Source: Actinoalloteichus hymeniacidonis (GTDB lineage Bacteria > Actinomycetota > Actinomycetes > Mycobacteriales > Pseudonocardiaceae). From it: 64,000 nucleotides of DNA. Below the pieces are notes generated by a model. The model searched no databases. It was not told where the DNA came from and saw only the letters and a list, made by a program, of their open reading frames with translations. Where the stretch lies: NCBI RefSeq assembly GCF_014203365.1, contig NZ_JACHIS010000001.1, positions 4,526,001-4,590,000 on the forward strand, given 5' to 3'. Shown here piece after piece: positions 9,225 to 18,271 of the stretch. Both the position numbers and the translations under genes were made by a program. Numbering within the stretch: the first letter of the stretch is position 1; every line of letters starts with the position of its first letter.

Positions 9225-10004
9225 CTAGATGGCGGCGTTCTCCGCCCGGGGAAGGCCCAGATCACCCGACCGGCCTGCGGTGATGAGTTCGACCACCTGG
9301 CTGTTGTTCGTCTCCTTGACCGGGAGTTCCGCAACGAGTCTGCCCAGGTAGAGGGTGGCGATCCGGTCGGCGACCTCGAACACGTCGTTGAGGTTGTGGC
9401 TGATCAGCACCACTCCGAGTCCCTGTTCGGCCAGTCGGCGAACCAGGTCGAGAACCTGCCGGGTCTGCGCGACGCCCAAGGCGGCGGTGGGTTCGTCGAG
9501 CAGGACGACCCGACTGTCCCAGAGCACGGCTTTCGCGATGGCGACGGTCTGCCGCTGCCCACCCGATAGGGAGGCCACCGAGGTGCGGACCGACGAGACG
9601 GTCCGCACCGAGAGGGAGGCCAGCGTGCTGCGGGCCGCCTTCTCCATGTCCGCTTCGTCCAGCAGTCCGCCCTTGAGACGTTCGCGGCCGAGGAACATGT
9701 TCTGCACGATGTCGAGGTTGTCTGCCAGGGCGAGGTCCTGATAGACGACCTCGATCCCCAGTTCCGCAGCGTCCTTCGGGTCGTTGATCCGCACCGGCTT
9801 TCCGTCGAAGATCACTTCGCCGGAGTCGATGGGATGAATGCCCGCAATGGACTTGATCAGTGTCGACTTACCCGCACCGTTGTCGCCCACCAGCGCGGTG
9901 ACCTGGCCCGGCCGGACGGCGAAATCCACATCGTGCAGTACGTGGACCGGGCCGAAGCTCTTGTTCACGGCGCGAAGTTCCAGAATCGGATCGCCGTCGG
10001 CCAT
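9225..10004 (-). CDS. Sugar ABC transporter ATP-binding protein (XylG-like, single NBD)
   Basis: Cytoplasmic ATPase of the sugar importer. The ATG at 10004 has GAAGGGG 7 nt upstream. All ABC motifs are intact: Walker A GDNGAGKST, Q-loop VYQDLALAD, signature LSGGQRQ, Walker B VVLLDEP and H-loop LISHN. Unlike classical XylG or RbsA it has one nucleotide-binding domain (259 residues), so two copies are expected to pair with the permease. It is cotranscribed with the binding protein 93 nt upstream. Confidence 0.9.
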   Translation of the reverse strand: MADGDPILELRAVNKSFGPVHVLHDVDFAVRPGQVTALVGDNGAGKSTLIKSIAGIHPIDSGEVIFDGKPVRINDPKDAAELGIEVVYQDLALADNLDIVQNMFLGRERLKGGLLDEADMEKAARSTLASLSVRTVSSVRTSVASLSGGQRQTVAIAKAVLWDSRVVLLDEPTAALGVAQTRQVLDLVRRLAEQGLGVVLISHNLNDVFEVADRIATLYLGRLVAELPVKETNNSQVVELITAGRSGDLGLPRAENAAI

Positions 10005-10097
10005 GGGGACACCCCTTCGAGAATCAACGAGAAGCAACACGAATTGCAGTGCGCCGCCGGAGGCACGATGACGCGCCTCCGGCGGAGAAGCGAGGGA

Positions 10098-11216
10098 TCA
10101 GGAGATACCGAGCTCGGTGCAGGCGTCGTCGACCTCGCCTGCACAGAGGTCCTCGACGGTGACCCACTCGTCGTCGACGACCTCTTGGACGTTCTCGGCC
10201 GTCACGAGGACGGGCTCCAGGAACACCGAGGGAACCTCACGGTCACCCTCCTCGTCGGTGCTGACCTCCTGCGCCACCGCATCGGCCGCCTCGATATCGC
10301 CGTGGGCCAGCGGAACCGCCAGGTCGACCAGCGCCTGCGCCTCGGCGAAGACCGGCTTGTAGACCGTCATGCACTGGTCCCCGAGCAGCACGGAACGCAG
10401 CCCCTCCAGGGAGGCATCCTGTCCGGTCACGGGCACCTCGCCCGCCAGACCTGCCTGCTTCAGCACCGTGATCACGGCGCCGGCCAATCCGTCGTTGGCG
10501 GCGATGACGCCGTCCACCTCACCACCGTTGGCGGTCAGGATCTGCTGGAACGTCCGGCCACCGACCTGGTTCTCCCACTGGTCGATCGGCTGGCTCTGGA
10601 CGAGCTCGTACTCACCGGAGTCGTACAGCGGCTGCAGGATCTCGCGCTGCCCGTTCTGGAAGAGCGTCGCATTGCTGTCGGTCGGCGAGCCCTGGATCTC
10701 GATGATCTGTGCACCCTCCTGATCACCGATGCAGTCGACAAGGCCTTGGCCCTGCAGGGTGCCGACCTGGGTGTTGTCGAAGGAGACGTAGTACGAGGCG
10801 CTTCCGCCGAGCGTCAGCCGGTCGTAGTCGATCGTCGGGATACCGGCGGCCTCGGCACGCTGCTGGACTGCGGCGCCGCTCTCATTGCTGAGGTTGGTGA
10901 TCGCGAGGACGTCGACGCCCCGTTGGATCATCTGGTCCGCGATCGTGGAGAACCGTTGGATATCACCCTGGGCGTTCTGGATGTCGGCTTCGACGCCGGC
11001 CTCGGCGAACGCGTTCTCCAGGTACGGCTTGTCGAAGCCCTCCCACCGGGCGGAGCTCTCCGTGTCCGGCAGGACGACGCCGACCACCAGGCCCGTCGAG
11101 GCTGCGCCCGGCTCGGATCCGGAATCCTCCGGCGCCTCCGAGGCCTGGTTGGCTCCACAACCTGCGAGGGCGAGAACTAATCCGCTGGTCGCGGCGATCA
11201 TTGCCTGGGCGCGCAT
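10098..11216 (-). CDS. Sugar ABC transporter substrate-binding lipoprotein (XylF-like)
   Basis: Extracytoplasmic receptor of the importer, periplasmic-binding-protein-like family 4. The ATG at 11216 has AGAAGGGG upstream and begins a lipoprotein signal peptide with lipobox LAGC (Cys20). The mature 350 residues contain the family features VVGVVLPDTESSARWEGF, IQRGVDVLAI, the hinge segment YYVSFDN and VTGQDAS, typical of xylose/arabinose binding proteins. It is the first gene of the operon, which runs binding protein, ATPase, permease, ROK repressor. Two palindromes upstream are candidate operators. Confidence 0.9.
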   Translation of the reverse strand: MRAQAMIAATSGLVLALAGCGANQASEAPEDSGSEPGAASTGLVVGVVLPDTESSARWEGFDKPYLENAFAEAGVEADIQNAQGDIQRFSTIADQMIQRGVDVLAITNLSNESGAAVQQRAEAAGIPTIDYDRLTLGGSASYYVSFDNTQVGTLQGQGLVDCIGDQEGAQIIEIQGSPTDSNATLFQNGQREILQPLYDSGEYELVQSQPIDQWENQVGGRTFQQILTANGGEVDGVIAANDGLAGAVITVLKQAGLAGEVPVTGQDASLEGLRSVLLGDQCMTVYKPVFAEAQALVDLAVPLAHGDIEAADAVAQEVSTDEEGDREVPSVFLEPVLVTAENVQEVVDDEWVTVEDLCAGEVDDACTELGIS

Positions 11217-11278
11217 GGCATCCCCTTCTCTTCGTCGAGCACCGAGCGCAGCACGTTCTGCGCGGAGGGTGGGGAAAT

Positions 11279-11293
11279 GTTGTGCGCCACAAC
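11279..11293. promoter_or_regulatory. Candidate operator, GTTGTG palindrome
   Basis: GTTGTG-CGC-CACAAC, a perfect 15-bp palindrome centred about 70 bp upstream of the substrate-binding protein start. It could be bound by the ROK repressor of this operon or by a global regulator. Confidence 0.4.
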
Positions 11294-11333
11294 GTAACGT
11301 CCTAACGGGTGATGCGGAACACGGCAGAGGCAC

Positions 11334-11347
11334 AACTTTGAGAAGTT
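11334..11347. promoter_or_regulatory. Candidate operator, AACTT palindrome
   Basis: AACTT-TGAG-AAGTT, a perfect 14-bp palindrome about 120 bp upstream of the importer operon. An A/T-rich dyad is conspicuous in this GC-rich DNA and has the form expected for a ROK-type repressor site. Confidence 0.4.
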
Positions 11348-11559
11348 AGGTCACGATCTGACAAAACTCGGCCGTAACGTTCACTGAAGATGCTCGAACC
11401 GGGACAAACGGCGCAACGTCGGTTGAGAGTTCTTGCGGGAGCGGCATCTGGCTGATCCGGTTCGCCTAGGCTCACGACACGGTCCGTCCGGCCAATCCGC
11501 GCGGCGGGCTTGACGTTTCAGACTGCCTCGACCGTCGGCACCGAACACCGGAGATCAGA

Positions 11560-12366
11560 TTGAGCGACCCAGCACCCCGCCTGCGGCCGGTGCCACCCCT
11601 GCCGGAGCATGCGAAGGCCTTCGTGAACGGACGGACGAAGAACCTGGTCAACGTGCTTCGTTGGCTCGCAGTACGCACCTCCTTCGTGGAGAAGGAGATC
11701 CTCGGACTCGACACGGTCGTCCGTCCCGGTGACACCTGCATCGACATCGGTGCCGAGTACGGGTTGTACACCTACCAACTCCTCAAGCTGGTCGGCGCGC
11801 AGGGCGCGGTGCACACCGTGGAGCCCCAGCCCAGCCTGGTCAAGGCACTCCGGCTGGCGATGCGGGCTCTGGGCGCGAGCAACGTCCACGTGCACAGCAC
11901 CGCGGTCGGCTCGGCTTCGGGTTCGGGAGTGCTCAGCCTTCCCCGTCGCAACGGACTGCCGGTGCACGGGCGGGCCTTCCTCACCACCGGGGCCAAGAAC
12001 GAGGGCCCCAACGCGGAATTCGCCTCCCGGAAACCGTTGCGCGTACCGGTGATCACGCTCGACGAGCTGTGCGACCGGGAGGGGCTGAAGGAAGTCCACT
12101 TCATCAAGGCCGACGTCGAGGGCGCGGAGCTGACGCTGCTGGAGGGCGCGACCAAGATCCTGAAGGAACAGCGTCCCGCGCTGTTGCTGGAGATCGAGGA
12201 CCGGCATCTCGCCAAGTTCGAGCACCGGGCCGAGGATCTCGTCGGACGACTGGCCGAGCTGGACTACGTCCCCTATGTCTGGCAGGACGGCTGGCGCAAG
12301 GTCGAACGGGTCACCGAGGTGTACCGCAACTACCTCTTCACCGCACGGCCGCTCAAGGCCGCCTGA
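11560..12366 (+). CDS. FkbM family SAM-dependent methyltransferase
   Basis: Putative O-methyltransferase of the FkbM family, which usually modifies sugars or secondary metabolites. It starts at TTG 11560 with GGAG 6 nt upstream. The 268 residues contain the S-adenosylmethionine loop CIDIGAEYGLYTYQLL, an acidic motif (HTVEPQPSL) and the family segment FIKADVEGAELTLLEGA. There is no signal peptide. It stands alone between the sugar operon and a convergent helicase, with no glycosyltransferase or polyketide cluster nearby, so its substrate cannot be read from context. Confidence 0.85.
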   Translation: MSDPAPRLRPVPPLPEHAKAFVNGRTKNLVNVLRWLAVRTSFVEKEILGLDTVVRPGDTCIDIGAEYGLYTYQLLKLVGAQGAVHTVEPQPSLVKALRLAMRALGASNVHVHSTAVGSASGSGVLSLPRRNGLPVHGRAFLTTGAKNEGPNAEFASRKPLRVPVITLDELCDREGLKEVHFIKADVEGAELTLLEGATKILKEQRPALLLEIEDRHLAKFEHRAEDLVGRLAELDYVPYVWQDGWRKVERVTEVYRNYLFTARPLKAA

Positions 12367-12424
12367 TCGCCGCCCGGCCCGCCGACACCGGCCACCGGTC
12401 TGATCGCGCGCTCGCCACACCCGC

Positions 12425-14218
12425 TCACCAGGAGCGAAGGGTGGCGATCCGCTCCTCCAGCTGATCGACGGTCGCCATCGCTGTCGGCGGGCCGCCGCAA
12501 TACTTGCGCAGCTCGTTGTGGATCGCTCCGTGCGGCTTCCTGGTCCGATGATGGTGCAGAGCGACCAGGGTGTTCAGCTCCTTACGCAGGTCCGCCAGCC
12601 GTTCGGTGGTGTTCTTGGTACGCGCCTGAGCAGCCGGTCCCGCAGCCGCCTCCTGTTCCGCCTTCCGCGCCGTCGCGGCGTCGAGCTGTTTCTCCTGCCG
12701 CTGCCGCAACAGAGCCCGCACCTGGTCCGGTTCGAGAAGCCCCGGCAGCCCCAGGTAGTCCTCCTCCTCGGAGCTCGCGGCGAAGGCCGCGGTCCCGAAC
12801 GACGAACCGTCGTAGATGAGCTGGTCCAGCTCGGCCTCGGCGCCCAGGGAGGTGAAGGCCTTCTCCTCCTCGCCCGGCTCGTCCTGCTGCCGATTGGCGT
12901 CGGCCAGCAGCTCGTCGTCCCAGCCGTTCTTCTCGCGATGCGGCTTGCCGATGACGTGGTCCCGCTGCGCTTCCAACTCGCTGGCCAGATCCAGCAGCAC
13001 CGGGACACTGGGCAGGAACACACTGGCGGTCTCGCGCGCCCCGGAGGGTCCGGCCTTGGGTTTGCGCGCTCGCACGAATCGCCCGATCGCCTGGGCGAAG
13101 AACAATGGGGTCGACGCGCTCGTCGCATAGACACCCACCGCCAGCCTCGGGACGTCGACGCCCTCGCTGACCATTCGGACCGCGACCATCCATCGGTCGT
13201 CCGACATCGAGAACTCGCCGATCCGGCTGGAGGCCTGTGGATCGTCGGACAGCACCACCACCGGTTCGACCCCGGTCATCGTGGTCAAGATCTTCGCGTA
13301 GGCCTTCGCCGAGACGTGGTCGGACGCGATGACCAGCGCACCGGCATCGGGCATCCCGCCCGCTCGCAACTGGGAAAGCCGGGTATCCGCCGCCTGCAGT
13401 ACGGCGGGTATCCAATCGCCGCCGGGATCCAACGCGGTCCGCCAGGCGCGACCGGTCTCCTCGGCGCTCAGGGGCTCGCCGAGCCGGGCGACGTACTCGT
13501 CACCGGCGCTCGTGCGCCACCGGGCCTCACCGGAATAGGCCAGGAACAGCACCGGCCGCACCACGCCGTCGCGCAAGGCCTCGGCGTATCCGTAGGAGTG
13601 GTCGGCCTTGCTACGAGGCGAGCCCGCGCCGTCGGGTTCGTAGGTGATGAACGGGATCGGCGTGTCGTCGCTGCGGAACGGCGTGCCGGTCAGCGCGAGT
13701 CGTCGGGTCGCAGGCGAGAACGCCTCGCGTACCGCGTCGCCCCACGATTTGGCGTCGCCCGCGTGGTGGATCTCGTCGAGGATCACCAGGGTCTTGCGGC
13801 GCTCGGTGCGAACCCGATGCAGTGTCGGGTGTGCCGCGACCTGCGCATAGGTCACCGCAACGCCATCGAGGTCCGCCGAACTGGCACCTGCGGCATTGCG
13901 GAAGGACGAGTCCATCGCCAGCCCCACGGCGGCGGCGGACTCGGCCCACTGGTGCTTGAGATGTTCCGTCGGCGTGACCACGGTGACCCGTTCGATCACC
14001 CGGTCCGCCAACAGCTCCGCAGCGATGCGCAGCCCGAAGGTGGTCTTTCCCGCACCGGGGGTCGCCACCACCGTGAAGTCCTGCGGAGAGTCGGCCAGGT
14101 ATCGGGTGATCGCCCGACGCTGCCAAGCACGCAGCGGGCGTCCTCGCGGATCCGCGGGCGCCGGTGGTTCCGAGGACTCGGAGACGGCGGTGAGGCGATC
14201 CGTTGGCGAGTGAGCCAC
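12425..14218 (-). CDS. DEAD/DEAH box superfamily 2 helicase
   Basis: ATP-dependent nucleic-acid helicase or translocase. Motifs in order: Q/RAWQ segment (LRAWQRRAITRYL), Walker A ATPGAGKT, motif II DEIHH, motif III TGTPFRSD, and the helicase C-terminal motifs VSEGVDVPRL and QAIGRFVRARKP. A roughly 200-residue acidic and helical C-terminus follows, ending in a segment with HNELRKYCGGPP. The GTG at 14218 is preferred because GGAAGGAG abuts an in-frame ATG at 14230 and so cannot serve it. Related to the UvsW/XPB-like helicases of actinobacteria; the specific pathway is unknown. Confidence 0.85.
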   Translation of the reverse strand: MAHSPTDRLTAVSESSEPPAPADPRGRPLRAWQRRAITRYLADSPQDFTVVATPGAGKTTFGLRIAAELLADRVIERVTVVTPTEHLKHQWAESAAAVGLAMDSSFRNAAGASSADLDGVAVTYAQVAAHPTLHRVRTERRKTLVILDEIHHAGDAKSWGDAVREAFSPATRRLALTGTPFRSDDTPIPFITYEPDGAGSPRSKADHSYGYAEALRDGVVRPVLFLAYSGEARWRTSAGDEYVARLGEPLSAEETGRAWRTALDPGGDWIPAVLQAADTRLSQLRAGGMPDAGALVIASDHVSAKAYAKILTTMTGVEPVVVLSDDPQASSRIGEFSMSDDRWMVAVRMVSEGVDVPRLAVGVYATSASTPLFFAQAIGRFVRARKPKAGPSGARETASVFLPSVPVLLDLASELEAQRDHVIGKPHREKNGWDDELLADANRQQDEPGEEEKAFTSLGAEAELDQLIYDGSSFGTAAFAASSEEEDYLGLPGLLEPDQVRALLRQRQEKQLDAATARKAEQEAAAGPAAQARTKNTTERLADLRKELNTLVALHHHRTRKPHGAIHNELRKYCGGPPTAMATVDQLEERIATLRSW

Positions 14219-14492
14219 GGCGGCTTGCATCTCCTTCCGGCGCGACGGTCCGAGGTCCGGACGGGCGAGGTCCCCCGGCGTGAGCTCTCCACGCCGGATC
14301 GGCGAGGGTCTCTGGTCGAGGCAGCCGGGAGTTTACCCGTCAACGCGCAGGCTCAGCGGCCGCCGCAGGTGGCGGTCGGGCACGGCGCGGACCCCGAACC
14401 GAGCACGTCGGATCGGGGTTCGAACGTCTCCTCGTTCACGACGACCGAGGCAGGCCGGAGCTGCTACACCGGCGGCGATGCAGGTCTTGGTG

Positions 14493-14756
14493 TCAGTCCT
14501 TGCCGCCGGGCGGAAGACCCTCGAAGATCTTCTTGCAGTCCGGGCACACCGGGGAACCCGGCTTGGGCGAACGCGTGACGGGAAACACCTCGCCGCACAG
14601 CGCCACCACATGCGTACCGGTCACCGCGCTCTCGGTGATCTTGGCTTTGCGCACGTAGTGGAACATCTTCGGCGTGTCGTCGCTGGTCGTGTCGACGCCC
14701 TCCGGGCGGGTATCGACATCGGGCAGCGTCTGCGTCGGAGTACTCACATCGTCCAT
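14493..14756 (-). CDS. DUF3039 family protein
   Basis: Small actinobacterial protein of 87 residues, often found beside this helicase; function unknown. The ATG at 14756 starts MDDVSTPTQT; a GTG nine bases further in is the alternative. The N-terminal third is disordered and acidic. The remainder has the family pattern FHYVRKAKITES, then a zinc-ribbon-like set of cysteines (CGEVFP followed by CPDCKK). The far longer open frame upstream overlaps psuG and is not coding. Divergent from psuG across 39 bp. Confidence 0.82.
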   Translation of the reverse strand: MDDVSTPTQTLPDVDTRPEGVDTTSDDTPKMFHYVRKAKITESAVTGTHVVALCGEVFPVTRSPKPGSPVCPDCKKIFEGLPPGGKD

Positions 14757-14795
14757 GATGCCCCAGGCAACGAGGCACGGACTACAGGAGGCGTT

Positions 14796-15719
14796 GTGAC
14801 CGCCAAGCAGCTGATGATCAACGAGGAGGTCGCCGACGCCCTCGCACAGGGTCGAGGCGTGGTGGCGTTGGAGAGCACCCTGCTCGCCCACGGCCTGCCC
14901 GCCGGTCGCAACCGTGCGGTGGCCGCCAGGTTGGAGACCGTGATCCGTAATGCGGGCGCGGCGCCCGCCACCATCGCGGTGCTCGACGGCACGGCGCGGA
15001 TCGGCCTGACCGAGGCCGAGCTGGATCGGGTGTGCGACCCGGCCGCCGATCTCGTCAAACTCTCCCGCCGGGACCTCGGTCCGGCGTTGGGCCTGCGGGG
15101 TAACGGCGCGACCACGGTGGCCAGCACCTCGGCGCTCGCGCACGCAGCGGGTATCTCGCTGTTCGCCACCGGCGGGATGGGCGGGGTGCACCGGGGGGCC
15201 GAGACGAGCTGGGATGTCTCCGCCGACCTCGACGTACTGGCGTCGACTCCGGTGACGGTGGTCTGCTCGGGTGTGAAGTCGATCCTCGATATCCCGGCGA
15301 CGCTCGAAGTGCTGGAAAGCCGTTCGGTTCCGGTGCTCTCCTACCGCACCGACCACTTCCCGGCCTTCTATCTGCGTGATTCGGGACTGCCCTCGCCGTG
15401 GCGGGTGGACAGCCCCGAGGCGGCCGCCGCCGTGATCGCCGCCCACCACGCCTCCGTTCCCGGCGACGCGGGCGTTGTACTGGCGAACCCGATCCCCGCC
15501 GTGCACGAGATGCCGCGCGCCCTTCACGACGAACTGCTGCGCACCGGACTCGAGCTGCTGGCGGAGAAGGGGGTGCACGGCAAGGACGTCACGCCGCTGC
15601 TCCTCGAGCACTTCCATCGCACCAGTGAGGGCGCCAGCCTCGACGCGAACGAGGAACTCGTCGTGTCCAACGCCGAGTTGGCAGCGGCGGTGGCCGTCGC
15701 GCTCGCGGAATCCCGATGA
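14796..15719 (+). CDS. psuG: Pseudouridine-5'-phosphate glycosidase
   Basis: Reversibly cleaves pseudouridine 5'-phosphate into uracil and ribose 5-phosphate. The GTG at 14796 has AGGAGG 4 nt upstream, which decides the start; the frame is open far upstream. The 307-residue product has family segments ALESTLLAHGLP, AVLDGTARIGL, SRRDLG, ATGGMGGVHRGAE, CSGVKSILD and the late Asn-rich ANPIP. Its stop overlaps the ATG of the kinase gene by 4 nt, forming a two-gene pseudouridine salvage operon. Confidence 0.95.
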   Translation: MTAKQLMINEEVADALAQGRGVVALESTLLAHGLPAGRNRAVAARLETVIRNAGAAPATIAVLDGTARIGLTEAELDRVCDPAADLVKLSRRDLGPALGLRGNGATTVASTSALAHAAGISLFATGGMGGVHRGAETSWDVSADLDVLASTPVTVVCSGVKSILDIPATLEVLESRSVPVLSYRTDHFPAFYLRDSGLPSPWRVDSPEAAAAVIAAHHASVPGDAGVVLANPIPAVHEMPRALHDELLRTGLELLAEKGVHGKDVTPLLLEHFHRTSEGASLDANEELVVSNAELAAAVAVALAESR

Positions 15720-16642
15720 CCGCGCCCCGCCCCCGGGTGGTCGTGGTCGGCGACACGGGGCTGGACGTGGTCGCATCGCATCGCGCGCCCCTTGCATTCG
15801 GCGGTGACACCCGAGCCCGGGTCACGATGACCGCTGGTGGTGCAGGCGCGAACACCTCGGTGTGGCTGGCCCGCTGCGATGTCGAGCCGTTGTTGGTCGC
15901 CAGGGTCGGCGACGACTCCGCAGGGCGACAGGCTGCGGCCGAACTCACCTCGGCAGGAGTGCGTTGCGTCTTCACCGTGGACCCGAACGCCGCGACCTGC
16001 TGCGTCGTCGTGTTGGTGGATGCGAACGGACAGCGCACCATGCTCCCCGACCGTGGCGCGAGCGGCCGGGTGTCCCCCGACGATCTGGATCCGGGGCTCC
16101 TGGACGGCACGGCGGGACAGCGACCGGCGCATCTGCATCTGTCCGGTTATCTGTTACTGGATCGGACGTCCAGGCCCGCAGGCGTGGCGGCGCTGCGTGC
16201 CGCGAAGGAGGCGGGCTTGACCACCTCGGTCGACCCGCAGGCGGCTGCGCTGCTGCGGGCGCAGGGCAACGACGACTTCCTCGCTGCCATCGAGGGTGTC
16301 GACCTGCTGCTGCCCAACACCGACGAGCTGACGGCGTTGACGGGGTCGCCGGAGCCTCGATCAGCGGCGAGTCTGTTGGGGCTGGTCGGCGCGGTGGTGG
16401 TGACCACGGGCGAATCCGGAGCGAGCTGGGTGGACGCCGAAGGCGTGATCTCGGTGGAGGCGCCTGCCGTCGAATGCGTGGACTCCACGGGCGCCGGTGA
16501 CGCCTTCAACGCGGGCTTCCTCGGATCCTGGCTGCGTGGCGGCGCCCCGCTCGACGCGTTGCGTGCGGGAGTCAGCGCAGGCAGCAGCGCGGTGAGCCAT
16601 GTGGGGGCACAACCGCCGCCGTTGGATGCCCGACCCGCCTGA
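15716..16642 (+). CDS. psuK: PfkB-family carbohydrate kinase, probable pseudouridine kinase
   Basis: Ribokinase-like kinase expected to phosphorylate pseudouridine for PsuG. The 308-residue product has the N-terminal substrate segment GGAGANTSVWLAR, the central LPNTDELTAL and the PfkB signature DSTGAGDAFNAGFL with the catalytic Asp. The start overlaps the psuG stop (ATGA), so translation is coupled. Substrate identity comes from pairing with psuG; sequence alone supports only a PfkB sugar or nucleoside kinase. Confidence 0.88.
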   Translation: MTAPRPRVVVVGDTGLDVVASHRAPLAFGGDTRARVTMTAGGAGANTSVWLARCDVEPLLVARVGDDSAGRQAAAELTSAGVRCVFTVDPNAATCCVVVLVDANGQRTMLPDRGASGRVSPDDLDPGLLDGTAGQRPAHLHLSGYLLLDRTSRPAGVAALRAAKEAGLTTSVDPQAAALLRAQGNDDFLAAIEGVDLLLPNTDELTALTGSPEPRSAASLLGLVGAVVVTTGESGASWVDAEGVISVEAPAVECVDSTGAGDAFNAGFLGSWLRGGAPLDALRAGVSAGSSAVSHVGAQPPPLDARPA

Positions 16643-16790
16643 TCTCGTGGGCATCCCCGGCCGGGAGAGGTGGGCGATACGGCTTCGATCTCGTCATTCG
16701 TCGTCACTCCCTCGATCGGAGGATGAGAAGATCGCGCTCGGCAGGGGCCGACGGCACGTCGGGGCGGCCCACGCAGGCGGAGGGGATTTA

Positions 16791-17612
16791 ATGCTCAAGA
16801 AGGTGCTGGCAACGTTCGGACACGGCGGAGCGACGGTCGAGGTACTGCCATCGGCTCCCGAGGTCACCCCGGGCGAGACCATCTCGGGTCAGGTGTTGCT
16901 CCTCGGTGGTCAGGTCGATCAGGAGTTGGGTTCGTTATCGGTCGACCTGGTCACCGAGGTGCACATGGGTGAGAACAGCAGTGCGGATCCCTCGGAGGAC
17001 CCGACCGTCACGCTGCCGTTCACGAAGGTCGAGGTCGGTTCCCGCAGGTTGATCCAGCCCGGCGAATCGATCATGCTCCCCTTCGAGCTGACCATGCCGT
17101 GGGAGACGCCCATCACGATCAGCAGGACCGGCTTCCTCAGCGGAATGGCGGTGGGCATCCGTGCCGAGGCCGACCTGAACATGACCTTCGTCGACGCGGT
17201 CGCGATCGCGCCGATAGTGGTGACGCCACTGCCGTCCCAACAGCGGATCCTCGATGCGATGACCAACATCGGCTTCGTGCCGAAGGCCGCCGACATGGAG
17301 TACAACTCCCTGCGCGGCGTCGAGCAGCAGTTGCCGTTCATCCAGGAGATCGAGTACGAGCCGCCGACAGAGTTCTCCGAGAACCTGCACGATGTCGAAC
17401 TGACCTTCGTCGCCCGCGCGCACGATCTCCAGGTGGTGCTCGAGGTGGACAAGCGAGTCCGGGTGAGCAAGGGCGAGGACATCACGGCTCGCGGCGAGAC
17501 GACGATGGGCGATTTCGTGCTCCTGCACGAGGAGATCGACGAGATCGACTGGGAGGACCGGCTGCAGGCCTGGCTGACCAACGTCGCGCGGACGCCCGCC
17601 ATCCTCGGCTGA
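16791..17612 (+). CDS. Spo0M-like sporulation-control protein
   Basis: A 273-residue arrestin-fold protein of the Spo0M family, named for a Bacillus sporulation-control gene; in actinobacteria its role is not settled. GGAGGGGATTTA precedes the ATG at 16791, whereas the frame opens at 16599 inside psuK. Family features: start MLKKVLATFGHGGATVEV, PGETISGQV, the basic-proline turn PGESIMLPFELTMPWETP, and a C-terminal LHEEIDEIDWEDRL helix. No signal peptide or transmembrane helix, so it is cytosolic. Confidence 0.88.
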   Translation: MLKKVLATFGHGGATVEVLPSAPEVTPGETISGQVLLLGGQVDQELGSLSVDLVTEVHMGENSSADPSEDPTVTLPFTKVEVGSRRLIQPGESIMLPFELTMPWETPITISRTGFLSGMAVGIRAEADLNMTFVDAVAIAPIVVTPLPSQQRILDAMTNIGFVPKAADMEYNSLRGVEQQLPFIQEIEYEPPTEFSENLHDVELTFVARAHDLQVVLEVDKRVRVSKGEDITARGETTMGDFVLLHEEIDEIDWEDRLQAWLTNVARTPAILG

Positions 17613-17746
17613 GAACGGGCCGCCGGGGGCGGCGCGATGCACAGTCGGCGAGGACGATCGCCTCGCCGCCGGAGTGAGCGTCGCCCCCTACAACGAACCC
17701 CTCGGTCACCCCGTCCATCGCATCGCGGAGTGCGGCGGGCAGGCGA

Positions 17747-18067
17747 TCAATCGGCGGAGTCGATCACCTGATGATCCCGGCCTTCCACGGCCCGGGAGCC
17801 CCGGCGGAATCTGTTGACGTCCTCGCGCTTGGCAGGCGGCGCATCGTTGGCGATCAACACGGCCATCCAGGGCAACGGGATCGACAGAGCCAGGAAACCG
17901 AGGGCCAGCCACCAGATCTGGTAGGTCAAGGCCGCCGCGATCACGCAGGCCAGCCGGATCGCCATCATCGTCGAGTACTTGCGTCGACGCCGGGCGTGTT
18001 CATCCTCGTGCGACGGTGCGGCCTCGGTGATCAGGATCGGGTGATCACCACTGCTGGACCCGTTCAT
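17747..18067 (-). CDS. DUF3099 family membrane protein
   Basis: Small actinobacterial membrane protein, 106 residues, unknown role. The ATG at 18067 is used: GAGG lies 8 nt upstream, while the GTG at 18076 is too close to it. The N-terminus reads ILITEAAPSHEDEHARRRRK, then two helices (MAIRLACVIAAALTYQIWWL and ALGFLALSIPLPWMAVLIA), then a charged tail. Convergent with the Spo0M-like gene and divergent from the acyltransferase. Confidence 0.82.
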   Translation of the reverse strand: MNGSSSGDHPILITEAAPSHEDEHARRRRKYSTMMAIRLACVIAAALTYQIWWLALGFLALSIPLPWMAVLIANDAPPAKREDVNRFRRGSRAVEGRDHQVIDSAD

Positions 18068-18271
18068 GCACACCACCTCGTCCTTCGGCCACTCATCGTG
18101 CCACCATCGGCCGGTTGCGATCCGATCGGGACCGAGCCGCCCATGCGGGTGATACAGGTCACCGCCACCGGGAACCGATTCGGCGTCCGCGCGGGACGAG
18201 AATCGAGCGGCGCGATCAACGGCCCGGGTAGGCGGCCGGTTCCATCCGGCGAATCACGAGGGAGATGCACG

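Larger units (their letters stand above)
11217..11559. other. 343-nt divergent regulatory region
   Basis: Spacer between the sugar-importer operon (minus strand) and the FkbM gene (plus strand). No gene is visible. It contains two perfect palindromes listed separately, and near copies of CGTAACGT at about 11293 and 11393. Neither promoter can be placed with confidence. Confidence 0.5.

Noticed and set aside
14405-14430. GGTTCGAAC string resembling a T loop
   Set aside because: No cloverleaf can be built on either side.
12518-14578. A 686-codon open frame on the plus strand antisense to the DEAD/DEAH helicase
   Set aside because: Composition is Arg/Gly/His-rich without any domain, as expected of an antisense shadow in high-GC DNA; the helicase on the other strand has all its motifs.
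14280-14795. Upstream extension of the psuG frame
   Set aside because: AGGAGG at 14786-14791 fixes the start at 14796, and the extension lies antisense to DUF3039.
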